A stretch of DNA of 64,000 nucleotides from JAKEGK01 sp050116575 (GTDB taxonomy: Bacteria; Pseudomonadota; Gammaproteobacteria; SZUA-152). The stretch covers positions 1-64,000 of the forward strand of contig JASFOJ010000004.1 in NCBI GenBank assembly GCA_050116575.1. The letters are read 5' to 3'. Positions within the stretch are counted from its first letter, which is position 1. Each line of letters opens with the position of its first letter. Shown piece after piece: positions 49,645-58,595 of the stretch. The notes beneath the pieces were generated by a model that made no database searches, was not told the DNA's origin, and saw nothing but the letters and a program-made list of their open reading frames with translations. The translations under genes were made by a program, and so were the position numbers.

Positions 49645-50523
49645 ATGGATACACCGTTTAAAAAAATCGGCATTATTGGCAAACACGGCGATGACCGCGT
49701 CGTCGATACGATCCGCCAGTTGACGAATTACCTTACTGCCAGGGACATGGAAGTCTATATTGACAAGATTACCGCTGAGCTGGAACTGGACTTGCCTTAC
49801 GACGTGCTCGAGCGTCAAACGCTGGGAGAAGCCGTTGATCTGGCGATCATCATCGGCGGTGACGGTACCTTGTTAAATGCCGCCCGCAGCTTGTTCACTC
49901 ACGACGTACCATTGCTGGGCATTAACCTGGGCCGCCTGGGATTTCTCACAGATATTTCGCCGGAAGACCTGGAGCCCAAGCTGGACCGTATTTTTACCGG
50001 CGAGTACCACGAAGAGCCGCGTGGTCTGTTGCACACACGCATACATCGCCAGGGGGAACTTATTAACCAGAGCAGCGCGTTTAATGACGTGGTTATCCAC
50101 AAATGGAATGGCGCGCGCATGCTGGAATACGAAACGTATATTGATAATCATTTTATTAATACCACACGCTCAGATGGTATTATCGTTTCAACACCGACCG
50201 GTTCCACGGGCTACGCCCTGTCCGGCGGCGGTCCCATCCTGCATCCCAGCTTGCATGCCTTCGTGCTGGTGCCGATCTGTCCCCATTCCATGTCATATCG
50301 GCCACTGGTAGTTTACGCCGATAGCGAAATTAAAATTGTCATCAAAGACTGCAACCAGGCGGAGGCACAGGTCACTTGTGACGGACAAATCAACCTGGGA
50401 CTGCAGGCCGATGACCGTATCGATATCACCCGTGAACAACACCTGATTCGATTAATCCACCCTAAAACCTACGATTATTACGCGATGCTGCGCGCAAAAC
50501 TGCATTGGGGAAAACGGTTGTAA
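49645..50523 (+). CDS. nadK: NAD kinase
   Basis: 292 residues. It phosphorylates NAD to NADP. Diagnostic motifs: IIGGDGTLLNAAR, NLGRLGFLTD, the NDVVIHKW block and STPTGSTGYALSGGGPI. The start ATG has no strong Shine-Dalgarno sequence. Divergent from hrcA, as is common; recN, often next, is missing. Confidence 0.98.
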   Translation: MDTPFKKIGIIGKHGDDRVVDTIRQLTNYLTARDMEVYIDKITAELELDLPYDVLERQTLGEAVDLAIIIGGDGTLLNAARSLFTHDVPLLGINLGRLGFLTDISPEDLEPKLDRIFTGEYHEEPRGLLHTRIHRQGELINQSSAFNDVVIHKWNGARMLEYETYIDNHFINTTRSDGIIVSTPTGSTGYALSGGGPILHPSLHAFVLVPICPHSMSYRPLVVYADSEIKIVIKDCNQAEAQVTCDGQINLGLQADDRIDITREQHLIRLIHPKTYDYYAMLRAKLHWGKRL

Positions 50524-50590
50524 ACGATTGGTTGCAGCTAATGTCCGCATGGTGTCACCACACATGACTTGCTGAAAAGACCCACACCCT

Positions 50591-50615
50591 CGTTCCCATG
50601 CTGAGCGTGGAAACG
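50591..50615. repeat. Degenerate GTTCCCA...TGG(G)AAC palindrome
   Basis: CGTTCCCATGCTGAGCGTGG followed by AAACG is an imperfect version of the two palindromes at 54317 and 54359. Likely a dispersed REP-like intergenic element. Confidence 0.5.
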
Positions 50616-50806
50616 AGCGATACGGCGACGCCTAATCCCGTAGGGACTTCGTCGTTGAACCAGCAACGTCTACCCACCGCACTATAAAGTTTACATTCCT
50701 GCTGCCGATAATCTGGATTGGATATTCGATATAGTGATACTTACTTTTCGCGAGAAATCCATTAGTTGTCTACCCATCGGTTACACATTCAATTATCAAC
50801 GCAGCA

Positions 50807-51100
50807 ATGAATGAACAGGTTTTTCAACTGACGCTATCCCAACTGGCGATCCTGGTGTTCGCCGCAATCGCCATGTACGCACCAACGTCGATCATTGTTT
50901 TGGCCATTATCGGCGTTAGCACAACGTTGTCGTATTCCCTCGCCTCTTCCCTGGCGCTGGCCCAGAAACTGGAGCAGGCAGATCATGCAGATATAGATGA
51001 AGCGCAACCTGCGCAAACCGCTATCCTCGGTACACATATTGGCGGCATTCTCTGTTACGGTATTATGTTAAGCTTGCTTTTTCGTAACCTTTTCCTCTAG
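50807..51100 (+). CDS. Small hydrophobic membrane protein
   Basis: 97 residues with about three hydrophobic segments (~10-30, ~32-52, ~74-95) and an acidic loop between the last two. No family recognised. Its membrane profile and clean start after a 280-bp gap support it moderately. Confidence 0.5.
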   Translation: MNEQVFQLTLSQLAILVFAAIAMYAPTSIIVLAIIGVSTTLSYSLASSLALAQKLEQADHADIDEAQPAQTAILGTHIGGILCYGIMLSLLFRNLFL

Positions 51101-51277
51101 CCACCGTTTTATTTTCAGCAACAGTCGGATTACGTTAGCGGCTATCGCCGTTGTTAATGCATCACTACCCATTGCTTCTTGAGCAATCGGGTTCAATTGG
51201 ACAATAATGTGATCAAGGGTAAACGCAAACCAGACAAATGCGCCACTAAGGAAAAGGTAACTTCCCCCCATGAACAT
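51068..51277 (-). CDS. Possible small membrane protein overlapping its neighbours
   Basis: About 69 residues if it starts at ATG 51277. An N-terminal hydrophobic segment (YLFLSGAFVWFAFTL) is followed by an amphipathic middle and a basic end (LLLKIKRWLEEKVTKKQ). It overlaps the end of the gene at 50807-51100 and the start of the gene at 51270-51491, so it may be a chance frame; its composition looks protein-like, which is why it is listed. Confidence 0.3.
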   Translation of the reverse strand: MFMGGSYLFLSGAFVWFAFTLDHIIVQLNPIAQEAMGSDALTTAIAANVIRLLLKIKRWLEEKVTKKQA

Positions 51278-51491
51278 CACAACCGGTACGCTAGTCAGCC
51301 TGTTGTTTATTATTTTGGGGGTGATATTGATTAAACTGCGCAATCCCATCGGAAAAAAGGCCGTTACCTGGTACAAAAAAGTCGGCATTGAAGTTCCCGA
51401 AGACATTTATATTAAACAATTTGTTTTTGTCGGCGTGATGCTGATGCTCATCGGCTTTTTGGGTGCTACGGGCCTGCTGGCCAGATTTTAA
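51270..51491 (+). CDS. Small two-helix membrane protein
   Basis: 73 residues. Hydrophobic helices at ~6-22 and ~50-70 flank a basic loop (KLRNPIGKKAVTWYKKVG). No family recognised. The ribosome-binding site is weak. Confidence 0.5.
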   Translation: MNITTGTLVSLLFIILGVILIKLRNPIGKKAVTWYKKVGIEVPEDIYIKQFVFVGVMLMLIGFLGATGLLARF

Positions 51492-52050
51492 CTACCTTGC
51501 CTAGTAAACATCTGCCTGGTGGCAGCCTGGACGCTCAACACAGGTGCTCTTTGCCACCCATACAATCCCCTCTGGACAAACCACACCGTCAATTGTTCTC
51601 AATTAACACCGGTCCTGCAGTAATCACCAGAAGATTCAAAATTCCTATAAGCTCTGTTAAGTCGCACTAAAAAACTTTAATAAAACTCAGGGTTACTTTA
51701 AATTGGAGGCTTCAACAACAGTAGCCATTTGTTTTTACAATTTTTTTATCAACCTTAACCGATGATTGGCTAATACAGCAATTTAATAGCTACTAATATA
51801 ACGTTTGACTTTATTCAAATGTTTAAGGCATTGTCTCATAACCTTGTTAAGGTCCATCAGTGACCAACGCAAGCCCTCCTTGCGCAAGTGCTGAACTAAC
51901 GGAACCATCGGTTCAGCGAATAAAAAGATAAAATAATTATAAAAACAGAGCAGTTGCAGTTCATGTAGAGAGCCATAGTTGTAACCGAATAACGGGGTAC
52001 ATCAAAGTACCTGGGGGACTTGGTAGCATAACTGTAATGGAGGAAACATC
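51492..52050. other. Intergenic region before the YeiH operon
   Basis: 559 bp, AT-rich in its middle. Presumed promoter region for the three-gene unit starting at 52051. A small GGTAC/GTACC hairpin lies near 51994. No clear -35/-10 pair stands out and no gene is supported. Confidence 0.4.
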
Positions 52051-52248
52051 ATGGCAAATACGTCCACTTACTCCGCCTCACCTGAACAAACCATCGACGA
52101 AGCCCGGCTAACCTCTGTGGAAGAATTGCGAGGTGAACCGGAGCCCTGGGAACCCTGGGAAACCAAACTGGTTTTATACAGCATCGGCCTGGCGCTGGTG
52201 GGATTGGTCATCCTGGGATTTCTGGTCAACACCTTTATCCTTTCCTGA
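52051..52248 (+). CDS. Single-helix membrane protein, first gene of the YeiH unit
   Basis: 65 residues. A polar, acidic N-terminal half with a Trp/Pro/Glu-rich motif (EPEPWEPWETK) leads into one membrane helix (~41-63). Strong ribosome-binding site TGGAGGAAACATC before the ATG. No family recognised. The gene is 39 bp before the next small gene and ~350 bp before the transporter, suggesting one operon and perhaps a small accessory subunit of the transporter. Confidence 0.6.
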   Translation: MANTSTYSASPEQTIDEARLTSVEELRGEPEPWEPWETKLVLYSIGLALVGLVILGFLVNTFILS

Positions 52249-52287
52249 CTGCCGACAACCTGACCGCTACAAAGGGGGACCCACAAA

Positions 52288-52542
52288 ATGCGGGCAGATG
52301 TTGAGCTGACGCTTATTCACGACGGTAACGAATGGGTCGTGAGTAACGATTTATACAAGGCAAGCGGTAAAACGTTTGAGGCGCTGGACAATAATCTTAT
52401 CAACGCCCTGCGCCATTCCGGTGAATTTACGCAAGGTACCAAAGTGAAAATTTTTATGGGCTTTGACTTTGCGACGATACCGACCTGGCTTCGACAATAC
52501 CATACTCACTATTTTAATCGGCAGGTCATTGTCGTGGTATAG
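52288..52542 (+). CDS. Small soluble protein, second gene of the YeiH unit
   Basis: 84 residues, no signal peptide or membrane helix. Mixed alpha/beta character with an aromatic, His-rich end (WLRQYHTHYFNRQVIVVV). Possibly a DUF5395-type protein, but I am not sure. AAAGGGGG precedes the start. It sits between the one-helix protein and the transporter. Confidence 0.6.
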   Translation: MRADVELTLIHDGNEWVVSNDLYKASGKTFEALDNNLINALRHSGEFTQGTKVKIFMGFDFATIPTWLRQYHTHYFNRQVIVVV

Positions 52543-52599
52543 CCGAATCCACAACGTTTTACCTTTCCATCATTTAACAAATACAGGGGAGTGTCGAAA

Positions 52600-54300
52600 A
52601 TGAGTGCGGTAAATCGCAAATGGTATGATGGTATGTTATCCACCGAAGACTGGTGGGCAGTATGGTTGGGCTTGATCTTGTTTGTCGCTGGCCTGATGAG
52701 CGTTATAGGACTCGACCTCGTCGGCTGGATGGCAAAAACCAAAACCTGGGAATTCACCAGTTTGCTTGACAGTCCGTCCTGGAGCAAAGTTCTGTCGACG
52801 GCCCACGGCGGTGCCGGCAAAGCCTACGAAGGCATGCACCCGTTTGTGTCGTTACTGGTTACTTTTGCTGTGTTTGCGGTATTGACCGGTATTGGCGCCT
52901 ATTTCCAGAAACTTAACGTCAAAAAGTTCTTGTTAGGTTTCGCTGCAATCTTCTTTATCACCTGGGCTTGCTGGATCATCGGTCATGAAGCGCACTTTAA
53001 AGCCCTGCAAACCAGCCAATCGGTTCTACAACCGGAAATCTATGGCAACGATATCTATTGCACCACCAAGGTTAACAAATGCACCAAGGAAATTAACACG
53101 GCATTGAACGAACTGGGCGTGGATGTCAAAGCTGGCCAGGTGCCGGACAGTGCCACCGCGGCTATGGCCGTCGACAAAGCCAAACACGCCATTCCAATGT
53201 CGTGGGGGTTGCAACTGGGCGGCGGTTTTTCCTATATGCTCGCCCTGGTTGTCGGCCTGCTAATTGGTAACTTGTTCAAAGGATTTGCCGGTTTTCTCAA
53301 AGAAGCGGCCAAACCCGAATGGTTTATTAAAACCGCCATCGTTTACCTCGGGGTCAAGCTGGGCAAGATGTGGATCGACAGTTCTTTAAAAATCCAGTCC
53401 GGCGCCAGCGATACGGGGATCAATCTCATCCTGGACATGGCATTGGCGGGTGCCGCCGCAACCTTTGTTGCCTACCTGCTGTTTTGGCCGATTGTCTATT
53501 CCCTTTCGCGTAAAGTGTTTAAACTGAAACGTGACGCGTCGGCGGTTTTATCATCCGGCATTTCCATTTGCGGTGTATCAGCCGCCATCGCCACCGCGGG
53601 GGCCATACGCGCCAAGCCAATCTTACCCATCGCGGTTTCCATGCTCATCGTCATATTCGCCATGATCGAGTTGGTGGCCCTTCCCTCTTTTTATACCGCG
53701 GTTGCCCCGGATCAACCCATCGTCAACGGCGCCGCCATGGGGATGACCGTGAAAACCGACGGCGCCGATGCCGCCGCCGGCGCCATGCTGGATGAAATGA
53801 TGGTGGCCCAGAACTTCAAAAATACCGGTGAACTGTGGACAGAGGACTATATACTGAGTGCCGCCATTCTCACCAAGATCTGGATCGATGTATTTATCGG
53901 GGTGTGGGCATTTGTACTGGCAATGATATGGGTTTACAAAGTGGAACGAACGCCGGGACAAACCGCGGTTGGCGCCTCGGAAATCTGGTTCCGTTTCCCC
54001 AAATTTGTACTGGGTTACTTCATCGCTTGGTTCACCTATATCGCGATAGCCAGCTGGGCGCCGGACCTGATGAATGAAGCCAAGTCCGGAGCCGGCATCG
54101 TGCAAAGCCCTATGCGAAAAATGATGTTCATGCTGACGTTTGTGGCGATCGGCGTCATTACCGACTTCAGCAAATTAAAAGGCATGGGCCGGCTGGCCAT
54201 CCTTTACGCGGTGGCGCTGTTTGTGATTATTGCGCCCATTGCTTACGCCGTGGCTTACATCTTTCACAACGGCATGGTACCGCCAATTTCAACGACCTAA
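52600..54300 (+). CDS. YeiH-family putative sulfate/anion exporter
   Basis: About 566 residues, much longer than E. coli YeiH. Many membrane helices; the C-terminal two-thirds has YeiH-type blocks (KTAIVYLGVKLG, SSGISICGVSAAIATAGAI, and the final GVITDFSKLKGMG). An N-terminal extension of ~200 residues adds several helices and a Cys-containing loop with CTTKVNKCTKE. ATG 52600 is preferred because GGGGAG lies nine bases upstream; a GTG at 52591 is also in frame. The transported anion is not known; sulfate or sulfite is the family guess. Confidence 0.8.
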   Translation: MSAVNRKWYDGMLSTEDWWAVWLGLILFVAGLMSVIGLDLVGWMAKTKTWEFTSLLDSPSWSKVLSTAHGGAGKAYEGMHPFVSLLVTFAVFAVLTGIGAYFQKLNVKKFLLGFAAIFFITWACWIIGHEAHFKALQTSQSVLQPEIYGNDIYCTTKVNKCTKEINTALNELGVDVKAGQVPDSATAAMAVDKAKHAIPMSWGLQLGGGFSYMLALVVGLLIGNLFKGFAGFLKEAAKPEWFIKTAIVYLGVKLGKMWIDSSLKIQSGASDTGINLILDMALAGAAATFVAYLLFWPIVYSLSRKVFKLKRDASAVLSSGISICGVSAAIATAGAIRAKPILPIAVSMLIVIFAMIELVALPSFYTAVAPDQPIVNGAAMGMTVKTDGADAAAGAMLDEMMVAQNFKNTGELWTEDYILSAAILTKIWIDVFIGVWAFVLAMIWVYKVERTPGQTAVGASEIWFRFPKFVLGYFIAWFTYIAIASWAPDLMNEAKSGAGIVQSPMRKMMFMLTFVAIGVITDFSKLKGMGRLAILYAVALFVIIAPIAYAVAYIFHNGMVPPISTT

Positions 54301-54316
54301 AGTTAGAACCAACGTC

Positions 54317-54339
54317 GTTCCCACGCAGAGCGTGGGAAC
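54317..54339. repeat. REP-like palindrome
   Basis: GTTCCCACGC-AGA-GCGTGGGAAC: a perfect 10-bp inverted repeat just after the transporter gene. Similar palindromes are frequent intergenic repeats in proteobacterial genomes. Confidence 0.8.
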
Positions 54340-54358
54340 AAGGAGTAGATATGTCACT

Positions 54359-54383
54359 GGTTCCCACGCTCCGCGTGGGAACC
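54359..54383. repeat. REP-like palindrome, second copy
   Basis: GGTTCCCACGC-TCC-GCGTGGGAACC, a perfect 11-bp inverted repeat 19 bp after the first copy. The pair could also terminate the convergent transcripts. Confidence 0.8.
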
Positions 54384-54419
54384 CCATGGGTTATTTTTCT
54401 GCATCCTGCGACACAGCCC

Positions 54420-55229
54420 TCAGCTGTTCTTTTGTTTTTTTACAGACTTCGTCGCCTGGCGGATTTTGTTTACGCTGGTCCAGGGATCGATATCAATCCC
54501 GCCCAACACCCGGCCGTCACTGCGTCGCATAACCAGCATCATGCTTTTTTCTTTGCCGACAATGGGAAAGTAAGCACAATTTTCGACAGACCCGCAGTTT
54601 TCCTCAATAAACGCATCGATTTTTTGTTGATACGCTTTGGATATCTGCCGGAAATCATCGATGGGTTTGCTTCTGGCCACCATTTCATCTAGATGATTGT
54701 CCATGGGCTCGTAATACTCGGCGCGGAATTCCAGATCTGGCTTGCCCGCCATCACTTCTTTCATGAGCCGCGTTTTTTCTATAGGATCCGTGGGCAGTTT
54801 GGCGTAAACCGGCAACGGTCCGGGGTCCTTATGCGCCAGTAGCTCCTTAAAGCGAAATTTATTCTGTTCCACGTCATTGGGTGAAACCAACACAAATCGG
54901 TCGACGGAAAAGGCCACGAATTGCGGGCGCTCGGTGTAAATGACCGTAATGCCATATACCAAGGCACATAGCTGAACGGCGGTGATGAGACTGAGATCCA
55001 GGGCCAGGCCTTTTTTACCGGGTTTAAATACCACAAACGTCAGGATCGGTCCCAGCATGACGTCAACCAGCACGATCATGCCCACGATGAACCAGCCGCC
55101 GTCGGCGGTTAGATACGGTTCCGGGTACCACCAGTGAAAAACCAGGTAGAAAAATACCAGGAATATGGAAACACTTATCAGGAGATGAACGCCGGAGGCG
55201 CGTAACCGGGGTTTGAATGGATTAATCAT
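54420..55229 (-). CDS. TfpX/TfpZ-type type IV pilin accessory protein
   Basis: About 269 residues. Three or four N-terminal membrane helices with the family blocks YPEPYLTADGGWFIVGMI and DVMLGPILTFVVF, followed by a soluble domain with paired Cys (ENCGSVENCAYFPI). The ATG at 55229 has AGAGGA five bases upstream and is preferred over an earlier start. Members normally sit beside pilin genes and aid pilin stability; none is here. Confidence 0.8.
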   Translation of the reverse strand: MINPFKPRLRASGVHLLISVSIFLVFFYLVFHWWYPEPYLTADGGWFIVGMIVLVDVMLGPILTFVVFKPGKKGLALDLSLITAVQLCALVYGITVIYTERPQFVAFSVDRFVLVSPNDVEQNKFRFKELLAHKDPGPLPVYAKLPTDPIEKTRLMKEVMAGKPDLEFRAEYYEPMDNHLDEMVARSKPIDDFRQISKAYQQKIDAFIEENCGSVENCAYFPIVGKEKSMMLVMRRSDGRVLGGIDIDPWTSVNKIRQATKSVKKQKNS

Positions 55230-55453
55230 TTCAATCCTCTCTGAATCAAAATAATTAAACGGAATAGTCCACGACAATTTATCGTCTGAACGCCGGAAAC
55301 TTTTAGTATTGGTAAGCCCGTAAACCGCAGTGCAACAATGGTAAAGCAGCCTTTATAAAACCTTTTTATACTGCGCTTTAATCCATTGGACGATCACGTT
55401 ATAGTAAGATTTGTGAATTATGTAACAATAATTTCGGAACAGGACAGCGATAG

Positions 55454-55849
55454 GTGGACAAAATCAAACAAGTGATTCTTATTCGCAAAGACCTTAAAAT
55501 GCGCCGTGGCAAGGAAATCGCTCAGGGGTCCCACGCCGCTATGGCGTTTCTGGTTCAGCGGTTATATCGTCCAGCGCAGGGCGACAATCAACACTTGTCA
55601 ATTACATTATCGGATACCGAACAAAACTGGCTGGACAAGGGTGCAGCCAAAGTCTGTTTGAGGGTCAATTCGGAACAGGAACTGCTGGACTATCATCGCA
55701 AATGCCGGGATCTGGGATTGCAGGCCCATTTGATCCGGGACAGCGGACGCACGGAGTTTCACGGAACGCCGACCTATACCGCATGCGCGATTGGGCCCGA
55801 CTACAGCAGCAGGATTGACAGTATTACCGGAGAGCTGGTCCCCTATTAA
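55454..55849 (+). CDS. Peptidyl-tRNA hydrolase, Pth2 type
   Basis: 131 residues. Family signatures: QVILIRKDLKMRRGKEIAQG-SHAA at the N-terminus and DSGRTEFHGTPTYTACAIGPD near the C-terminus, including the catalytic Lys, His and Asp positions. GTG start, as the first strand of the fold begins directly after it. Releases peptides from peptidyl-tRNA. Pth2 is typical of archaea and eukaryotes and is occasional in bacteria. Confidence 0.88.
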   Translation: MDKIKQVILIRKDLKMRRGKEIAQGSHAAMAFLVQRLYRPAQGDNQHLSITLSDTEQNWLDKGAAKVCLRVNSEQELLDYHRKCRDLGLQAHLIRDSGRTEFHGTPTYTACAIGPDYSSRIDSITGELVPY

Positions 55850-55904
55850 CGCCGACAACTTAACGCAAGCCGCAAAACGGTTCGCCAGCTTTCTAAAAAC
55901 ACCG

Positions 55905-56645
55905 TTAGCCGAATACCTTTTTCAATATCTCGGTTGTTCTGGCCACCGGATCATGTCGGATTTTCCCTTCTTCTTCCGCCAGTTTAATAAATAAACCATC
56001 CAGCGCTTTACGTGTTATATACGCATCCAGATCCAGGGTATCGGCATCCAGGTACTGACCAAGAAATCCTATTTTGTCTGTCATGCGTTTATACGAAGCC
56101 GTGAGATTCACCTGGCTGGTTGCACGTTTAACCACGGGTAAGAAAGCGTCTTGCAGCGACCCATAGGTTTTATCCCGAAAATATTCCGTGGCGGCATTAT
56201 CCGGCCCGTTGACAATTCGTTTCGCATCATCGATTTTCATCTGCTTGATGGCGTTTATGAAAATTGTTTTCGCCTGCGGTGCCGCTTGTTCCGCCGCTTC
56301 ATTCATTGTCCTGACGAACTGATCAACGTATTGGTCCTGTCCCAACCGGCGCAGCGTGGATGCCACTTTTTCCAATTGGTCCGACACCGGTATCCGTACT
56401 TTCATATCATCATAGTAGCCACCGCTCCGGCCTAGCGTGTTCACTGCTCGCTTTACACCGACACTCAGGGCATCCAAAACACCGCGATAAAAATCCTGAC
56501 CGGTGAGCGTGTTTGAAGCGGCCGATAACTGACCGGCGATATCATTCAACCGCGTATCCATCGTCTTGCAAGCAGTAATGCCGAGACTAACAACAACACA
56601 AATAGTAATAAGAAATAGCGTAGATGGGCTTGTTAACGGTTTCAT
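55905..56645 (-). CDS. DUF4197 lipoprotein
   Basis: About 246 residues. A signal sequence ends in GITAC, a likely lipobox. The mature part matches DUF4197: GVKRAVNTLGR-x-GGYYDD, IPVSDQLEKV, and repeated short helices. Function unknown; periplasmic or outer membrane. A GTG at 56657 four codons upstream is an alternative start. Confidence 0.75.
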   Translation of the reverse strand: MKPLTSPSTLFLITICVVVSLGITACKTMDTRLNDIAGQLSAASNTLTGQDFYRGVLDALSVGVKRAVNTLGRSGGYYDDMKVRIPVSDQLEKVASTLRRLGQDQYVDQFVRTMNEAAEQAAPQAKTIFINAIKQMKIDDAKRIVNGPDNAATEYFRDKTYGSLQDAFLPVVKRATSQVNLTASYKRMTDKIGFLGQYLDADTLDLDAYITRKALDGLFIKLAEEEGKIRHDPVARTTEILKKVFG

Positions 56646-56799
56646 AGGCGTCAGCACCTGTTATTGGTAACGCAGTTATCGACGTTCAGGCCATGCAACT
56701 TGAATAGCAAAGGCCACAAAATCCGGTACCAGCGCACACCATGGAAAATTAAGCTGGCGCTATAGACCATTGATACAACGAGGATTAGACCTGTCAATA

Positions 56800-57450
56800 T
56801 TAATCCAGCAAGTGCCTGAAAAACGCGGTTCCCACGGTAATGGCTTCTGCCAATGTTAAAACAGACCTAGAGTCAACGTTACCATCTTGCCATTGTCGCG
56901 CCGTGGCACCGTCTTTAAAAAACACCATTTCGGTGCATAGACTGTGCGCCGCACAGCCGTTCGTCTGTTGCCAGCGAATACCAATCGCCGGTTCCGAAAC
57001 GGGCTCGACGGCACAAACTTCCTTTCGTCGTTGATGAATTAAAATGGGTGCGCCCGAAAGATGGCAAACCGACCGGATCACAACCTCGGAATTAAATACC
57101 GGCGCAATAGATACGGCGTCCAGTGCGCACATGGCAAACAACCGGTGGTTATTCAATGTTACTTCATGAGGTGTTTTTTCTGTGGTCATGGGATAGGCGC
57201 CGGTAATCTTCCCGGTTGTCCCATCTTGCACAATCAAATCGTTCTCTGCCAATGTATGCACGGCGCCCTGTATATCTACGCCCTCATGCAAACAAGCCAG
57301 TTCGTCCCGTTCCGGCACACACCCACGCAACGCCAGGGACTGCAATATATTTTGATGGATACGTTTCACCGGTGCCGCTAAACCGTCCTGGCGTTGTTTC
57401 AACGGCAACAATGCCGTTAACCGGTGCAACACAGGAAGCTGGTCCATCAT
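56800..57450 (-). CDS. merB: Alkylmercury lyase (MerB family), orphan
   Basis: 216 residues. The catalytic set of MerB is present with the right spacing: Cys108 and Asp111 in MCALDAV, Cys129 in RSVCHLSGAP, and Cys172 in HSLCTEMVFF (Cys96, Asp99, Cys117 and Cys159 in the plasmid R831b enzyme). It would cleave carbon-mercury bonds and release Hg(II). No merR, merA or transport genes are near, so its product may be handled elsewhere or the substrate may differ. It is divergent from the DUF4189-like gene and 142 bp upstream of the DUF4197 gene. Confidence 0.85.
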   Translation of the reverse strand: MMDQLPVLHRLTALLPLKQRQDGLAAPVKRIHQNILQSLALRGCVPERDELACLHEGVDIQGAVHTLAENDLIVQDGTTGKITGAYPMTTEKTPHEVTLNNHRLFAMCALDAVSIAPVFNSEVVIRSVCHLSGAPILIHQRRKEVCAVEPVSEPAIGIRWQQTNGCAAHSLCTEMVFFKDGATARQWQDGNVDSRSVLTLAEAITVGTAFFRHLLD

Positions 57451-57701
57451 TTTTCTACCGTACCAATATTGAGAATGTCATATGCTTTACCTTACCCGTA
57501 AAACAACGTTTGTCAAATTAGTACCCTAAATAGCGGCTCGTCAGACACACCAGCGACCCATTGAAGGCATCCGCAAATACCGCTATGATTCGCGCTAATT
57601 ATTAACTCCCTGTCGATAACCGATGCCCTTGCACGATTGACCGCAAATTAATCATACAATTCATGCGGCAGCAAACGTGAGCAGATTGTGAAGAACATGT
57701 T

Positions 57702-58595
57702 ATGAAAAGAAAGATTGTTTGGATCAGCTACCTGGTTCCTTTGTCACTATTACCGGCTTTGGGCGTGACCGCCTCGCTTGAAGGACAGTGGTGCGAAAAC
57801 GGCAAGCCCTATGCGTGCTACCCACCGGTCACCAACCAATCCGATCACTATGTTTGTACGGACAGCACGACTATTACCCGGGTTGGCCCCAAATCTCTCC
57901 AATGGGTAGTCAACGAGACCCTGCATTTTTATACAGATGGTTTAATTAATGGCAAAACCAAACGCAAGCAAATTATCACCCGCTTTGACCGTACCGATGA
58001 TTCGAACACCAATGTCTTCGAACACCGCGAAGAATCAGAAGCTGTCAGCCGCTCGCGCAAGCTCATTGTACGTAATGACGATATTAATGTTATTTTCAAT
58101 CAGATACCCCATGAAGAAGATGCGGTAAAAATTCACCAACAGACAACATACAATCGCTGTGACGCGGCACTGAAGAACAAAACTTACTATACCGCGCTGG
58201 TAGATTGTGGCGGAACCGGAGACTACATAGCCGGCGTACCGGAAGTCGTTGACAATCCTTTATTATGGAATCCCGGAAATGAACGAACAAATAACTACAA
58301 CAGCTCCTGCCGCCTGGTAACCAAATGCTGGGGCGGTGGCTGGGCGGCCTATGCCGCCAGTAACGATGCCGGCGAAGGTAAAAAAGCATTTGGCGCCTCG
58401 TGCGGTGAGTCGTCACGCCATGACGCCAAAGCACAGGCTATCAACACCTGCCGGGAAAGCGGCGGCACCAATTGCCTGCTGTCGGTAATCAGCGGCTTCG
58501 ATAATGGGCAGACCACTTCCGCGGTTAATAACAATAAAGGCATAAAAGTGGAAACATGCAATTACGGAGACTGTAATATAAAAGTGGATGACTAA
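57702..58595 (+). CDS. Secreted protein with C-terminal DUF4189-like domain
   Basis: 297 residues. Signal peptide 1-24 ending VTA. The N-terminal ~170 residues contain paired Cys and no recognised domain. The C-terminal part (KCWGGGWAAYA, then DAKAQAINTCRESGGTNC) resembles DUF4189, a domain of exported proteins of unknown role. Many Cys suggest disulfides in the periplasm. Confidence 0.6.
   Translation: MKRKIVWISYLVPLSLLPALGVTASLEGQWCENGKPYACYPPVTNQSDHYVCTDSTTITRVGPKSLQWVVNETLHFYTDGLINGKTKRKQIITRFDRTDDSNTNVFEHREESEAVSRSRKLIVRNDDINVIFNQIPHEEDAVKIHQQTTYNRCDAALKNKTYYTALVDCGGTGDYIAGVPEVVDNPLLWNPGNERTNNYNSSCRLVTKCWGGGWAAYAASNDAGEGKKAFGASCGESSRHDAKAQAINTCRESGGTNCLLSVISGFDNGQTTSAVNNNKGIKVETCNYGDCNIKVDD

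Noticed and set aside
49468..49818. Minus-strand 116-residue frame opposite nadK
   Set aside because: Overlaps the start of a well-supported NAD kinase and has no family features.
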